NCBI GenBank assembly: GCA_033765305.1
Contig: JANRID010000006.1
Span: forward strand, 1-64,000
Length of the DNA: 64,000 nucleotides
Direction of reading: 5' to 3'
DNA from: RDXT01 sp033765305
GTDB lineage: Bacteria > Bacteroidota > Bacteroidia > J057
Shown: one piece after another, positions 61,694-64,000 of the stretch
Layout of the letters: every line of letters starts with the position of its first letter
Position numbering within the stretch: position 1 is the first letter of the stretch
The notes under the pieces: generated by a model
Databases searched by the model: none
What the model was told of the DNA's origin: nothing
What the model saw: the letters and a program-made list of their open reading frames with translations, nothing else
Made by a program: the position numbers and the translations under genes

Positions 61694-62736
61694 GGATCGT
61701 CTTCGGCTCCGGTTTTGATCCGGTTCATCGTATCCAGCGCGATCCTGCTCACACTGCGGGTGTGGATCGGCGGCAGCTCCATATCCTGGCCGGCGAAGCC
61801 GATGCGCGAGATGTGGATGACCGTGGCGGCAGTGCCGGTGCCGAAGGCATCCTGCAGACGGCCTTCCTGCCATGCACTCTGAATCTCGAAGATCGAAACC
61901 GGGCGTACTTCCACCGGATAGCCCTGATCCCGGAGGATCTGGATCACGCTGGCACGGGTAATGCCTGCGAGAATGGTGCCATTGAGCGGCGGGGTCACGA
62001 CCGTATCATCGATGACGAAGAAAATATTCATGGTGCCGCATTCCTCCACGTAGCGGCCCTCCTGCGCATCGAGCCAGAGCACATTGTGGTAGCCGGCGGC
62101 CTTGGCCAGCTTGTCGGGCAGCATGGCACCGCCATAATTGCCGGCGCATTTGGCGCTGCCGGTGCCGCCCTGCGCGGCACGGATGAAGTCGCGGTTGACC
62201 AGCAGGCTCACCGGCTCCTGGTAGTAGGGGCCTACCGGGCAGGTGACAACCGCAAAGGTGTAGGAGTCGGACGAACGGACGCCGATATACTCGTCGGCAG
62301 CGTAATATACCGGGCGGAGATAGAGCGAGCCCTTGTCCTGCGGCGGTATCCAGTCCGCATCCAGGCTTACGAGGGTCCGGATTCCGTCCATAAAAATCCG
62401 CTCAGGAATGGCCGGCATGCTCATGCGGGCTGCGGAGTGGTTCATCCGCAGGTAGTTGTCATGCGGGCGGAACAGCACCGGACGGCCGTCCACCGTGCGG
62501 TAGGCTTTCATACCCTCGAACACGGCCTGTCCGTAGTGCAGCGCGGCCAGGCTCGGCGTCATCATCAGCGGCCCGTAGGGCAGAATCTCCGGCGCTCCCC
62601 ATTGGCCGCCCTGGTACTGCGCGATCAGCATGTGGTCGCTGAAGACTTTTCCGAAGGGGATGTTGTTCATGTTGACCTGGCCCAGACGGGACTGCTCCGT
62701 CTGATGCACCCGGACCGTGCTTTCTGCGACATCCAT
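61669..62736 (-). CDS. ilvE: Branched-chain amino acid aminotransferase
   Basis: This 355-residue fold-type IV PLP enzyme makes or degrades Leu, Ile and Val. The PLP lysine is Lys196 in GTGSAKCAGNYGG. Other markers are ALHYGQAVFEGMKAYR, VEECGTMNIFFV and the C-terminal GTGTAATVIHISRI. Full length and typical for the Bacteroidota form. Leucine-pathway genes are not adjacent. Confidence 0.96.
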   Translation of the reverse strand: MDVAESTVRVHQTEQSRLGQVNMNNIPFGKVFSDHMLIAQYQGGQWGAPEILPYGPLMMTPSLAALHYGQAVFEGMKAYRTVDGRPVLFRPHDNYLRMNHSAARMSMPAIPERIFMDGIRTLVSLDADWIPPQDKGSLYLRPVYYAADEYIGVRSSDSYTFAVVTCPVGPYYQEPVSLLVNRDFIRAAQGGTGSAKCAGNYGGAMLPDKLAKAAGYHNVLWLDAQEGRYVEECGTMNIFFVIDDTVVTPPLNGTILAGITRASVIQILRDQGYPVEVRPVSIFEIQSAWQEGRLQDAFGTGTAATVIHISRIGFAGQDMELPPIHTRSVSRIALDTMNRIKTGAEDDPYGWVVPV

Positions 62737-62770
62737 GAGACCTTGCTTGATAGGTTAGGCGGAATGAAAC

Positions 62771-63127
62771 TTAGGCGTAAAAACTTCCGGAGTACTCCTG
62801 CCCCTTGTATTTGAGGATAAAGGAATAGCGCTTGCCGGTTTCGAGCGGCTTGGTGGGAATCTGAATATAATCCTGCCCGGCCCGGTCGGTGACCTTGCCC
62901 CGGATCCAGAGTTTTTTGCCCTCCGCATCGAACAGGTGCAGCTCCACGAAGCCCGGATTGGTGATTTCGTACTGCACCTCGACAAATTCCCCCTTGCGGG
63001 CGGAACCCATCAGGTACAGGCGCGGCGGAAGGGACGCAGCAACATGCGGCTCCATCCCGGGCCCTGCAGCGGGAGCTGCCAGGCCGGGTGTCGTGTGCAT
63101 CCACAGGAGCAGGAGAAACAGACTCAT
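62771..63127 (-). CDS. Small secreted hypothetical protein
   Basis: This 118-residue protein begins with a signal peptide (SLFLLLLWMHTTPGLAAPA). The remainder is a small beta-sandwich-like sequence (VQYEITNPGFVELHLFDAEGKKLWIRGKV, QIPTKPLETGKRYSFILKYKGQEYSGSF). This resembles the short T9SS-type or Ig-like modules that follow a signal but is too small to be a full domain. It starts at the ATG at 63127; a GTG six nt upstream is possible. It lies 89 nt downstream of the Kdo transferase on the same strand and 34 nt before ilvE. Confidence 0.55.
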   Translation of the reverse strand: MSLFLLLLWMHTTPGLAAPAAGPGMEPHVAASLPPRLYLMGSARKGEFVEVQYEITNPGFVELHLFDAEGKKLWIRGKVTDRAGQDYIQIPTKPLETGKRYSFILKYKGQEYSGSFYA

Positions 63128-63216
63128 CGGCACAGCGGATTAGGAAACCCGGAACGGACAGATGCGGCGCATCCGGGTACAAAGGTAATGAAAGCTTCGC
63201 AAATCCCGTCCGGGAA

Positions 63217-64000
63217 TTACGCAAGCCCCTGCCCCGTCATCCAGGCGAGCATCCGGGCCGTGGCGCCGGTGCGGGATTGGATGTGCTGTTCGTTGATACG
63301 GCGGATTCCGGCCAGGGGTTCCGGATCTGTGGCCCAGGCCGCGAGCCGGCCGGCCAGCGCTTCTGCGCTGCCGATGGACTGGGCGCCGCCGGCGGCGATC
63401 AGCTCGCCCGCCTCCGGAAAGCGCTGCCAGCGCGGCCCGAAGAACACCGGGCAGCCGTAGGCTGCCGGTTCCAGCACATTGTGCAGCCCCGTGCCGAAGG
63501 CCCCGCCCACCCAGGCCGCATCCGCATAGCGGTAGAGCCGCGCCAGCAGGCCGATGTTGTCGACCCAGAGGATGCGGTGCTGCGGGCCCAGCCCCGCGCG
63601 CTCCGAATAGCGGATGCTTTCCTCCGGAAAGCGTGCGATCCACCTGCCGATTTCCTCGGGATGGATCTCATGCGGCGCCAGGATCAGCGCCAGCGGCAGC
63701 TGCTCCCGCAGCCGGGCCCAAGCTTCGAGGATCAGCTCCACGTCGGGCGGCCAGACGCTGCCGCCTACCAGGCAGAAGCGCCCCGCCCGGAGCTGCGCGG
63801 CGGCTTCATCTGTCCAGGGCGTGTCCCGGTTGGCTGCTACCCGGTCATAGCGGGTATCGGCGCACTGCTCCGTGCGGTCCGGGCCGCACAGGGAGGCGAA
63901 GGCCGCCTCGGTAAAGGCGTCCTGCGCGAATACGCGCCGGTAGGCGCGGCATGCGTCCGCAAATGCCGGCCTGAGCCAGGGACTCAGGTACGCATGCCCC
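63217..64000 (-). CDS. waaA: 3-deoxy-D-manno-octulosonic acid transferase (partial, 5' end outside the window)
   Basis: The open frame continues past the last base of the window, so the N-terminal half is missing. The visible ~260 residues include SPWLRPAFADACRAYRRVFAQD, then DTRYDRVAANRDTP and FCLVGGSVWPPDVELILEAW. The C-terminal part is LAPHEIHPEEIGRW, WVDNIGLLARLYRYADAAWVGGAFGTGLHNVLEPAAYGCPVFFGPRW, the UDP/CMP-sugar glycosyltransferase B fold of WaaA/KdtA. It adds Kdo to lipid A on the inner membrane face. The 260 residues agree well with the C-terminal domain of the ~420-residue family. Confidence 0.88.
   Translation of the reverse strand, partial: GHAYLSPWLRPAFADACRAYRRVFAQDAFTEAAFASLCGPDRTEQCADTRYDRVAANRDTPWTDEAAAQLRAGRFCLVGGSVWPPDVELILEAWARLREQLPLALILAPHEIHPEEIGRWIARFPEESIRYSERAGLGPQHRILWVDNIGLLARLYRYADAAWVGGAFGTGLHNVLEPAAYGCPVFFGPRWQRFPEAGELIAAGGAQSIGSAEALAGRLAAWATDPEPLAGIRRINEQHIQSRTGATARMLAWMTGQGLA

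Overview
The window looks like a chromosomal segment of a GC-rich member of the Bacteroidota, most likely in or near the Saprospirales/Lewinella group. The signs are TAnnTTTG-type -7 promoter boxes, almost no Shine-Dalgarno sequences, very long secreted PKD proteins ending in type 9 secretion (T9SS) sorting domains, ECF sigma factors followed by small partner proteins, and many Bacteroidota-type families (DUF4105, DUF1460, GatB, LolD, single-domain WaaA). The lineage is an inference from gene content. No rRNA, tRNA, CRISPR array, insertion sequence or prophage was seen.

Layout. 0-8 kb: a small outer-membrane-like protein; a cytoplasmic caspase-like protease with a NuoI-like ferredoxin; an ECF sigma factor operon with a small conserved protein and an MscS-like channel; then LolD and an M16 peptidase on the other strand. 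8-13 kb: a decayed DUF4143 ATPase fragment, methylmalonyl-CoA mutase, a Na/Pi cotransporter-like protein, a sugar O-acetyltransferase, DeoC and an ankyrin protein. 13.5-17.2 kb: a membrane-anchored LAS-type peptidase candidate, a two-gene XRE regulator/membrane protein unit with a palindromic operator, and a DUF4105 operon. 17.3-19.2 kb: an AT-richer two-gene module made of an SMC/RecF-like ATPase and a PIN-like nuclease. It is the best candidate in the window for an accessory (defence-like) system. 19.2-26.7 kb: endonuclease III, a DUF1460 amidase-like protein, aldehyde dehydrogenase, and a four-gene sugar uptake and oxidation operon on the minus strand.

27-36.3 kb holds two giant secreted proteins: a sugar dehydrogenase/PKD protein with a type A sorting domain, and a ten-repeat PKD protein with a type B (CHU_C) domain. 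36.4-45 kb is mostly housekeeping: an SH3-like protein, flavin monooxygenase, short-chain dehydrogenase, GNAT protein, ribosome recycling factor, GatB, ferredoxin and acyl-CoA reductase. 45-49.5 kb has an exported caspase-like protein, a second ECF sigma factor with an anti-sigma/TPR partner, and ScpA. A structured AT-rich leader at 49.72-49.86 kb (promoter, 15-bp hairpin and T7 tract) is a small RNA or attenuator candidate upstream of a GlsB/YeaQ-type protein. 50-64 kb has a hybrid histidine kinase, a large Asp-box beta-propeller protein, several small secreted or lipoprotein genes, a sugar transferase, a secreted HExxH metalloprotease, branched-chain aminotransferase, and the 3' part of Kdo transferase, which runs off the end of the window.

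Most genes are packed with ATGA overlaps or short gaps. Convergent pairs often overlap or share a hairpin. Function calls rest on motifs read by eye; no database search was run.
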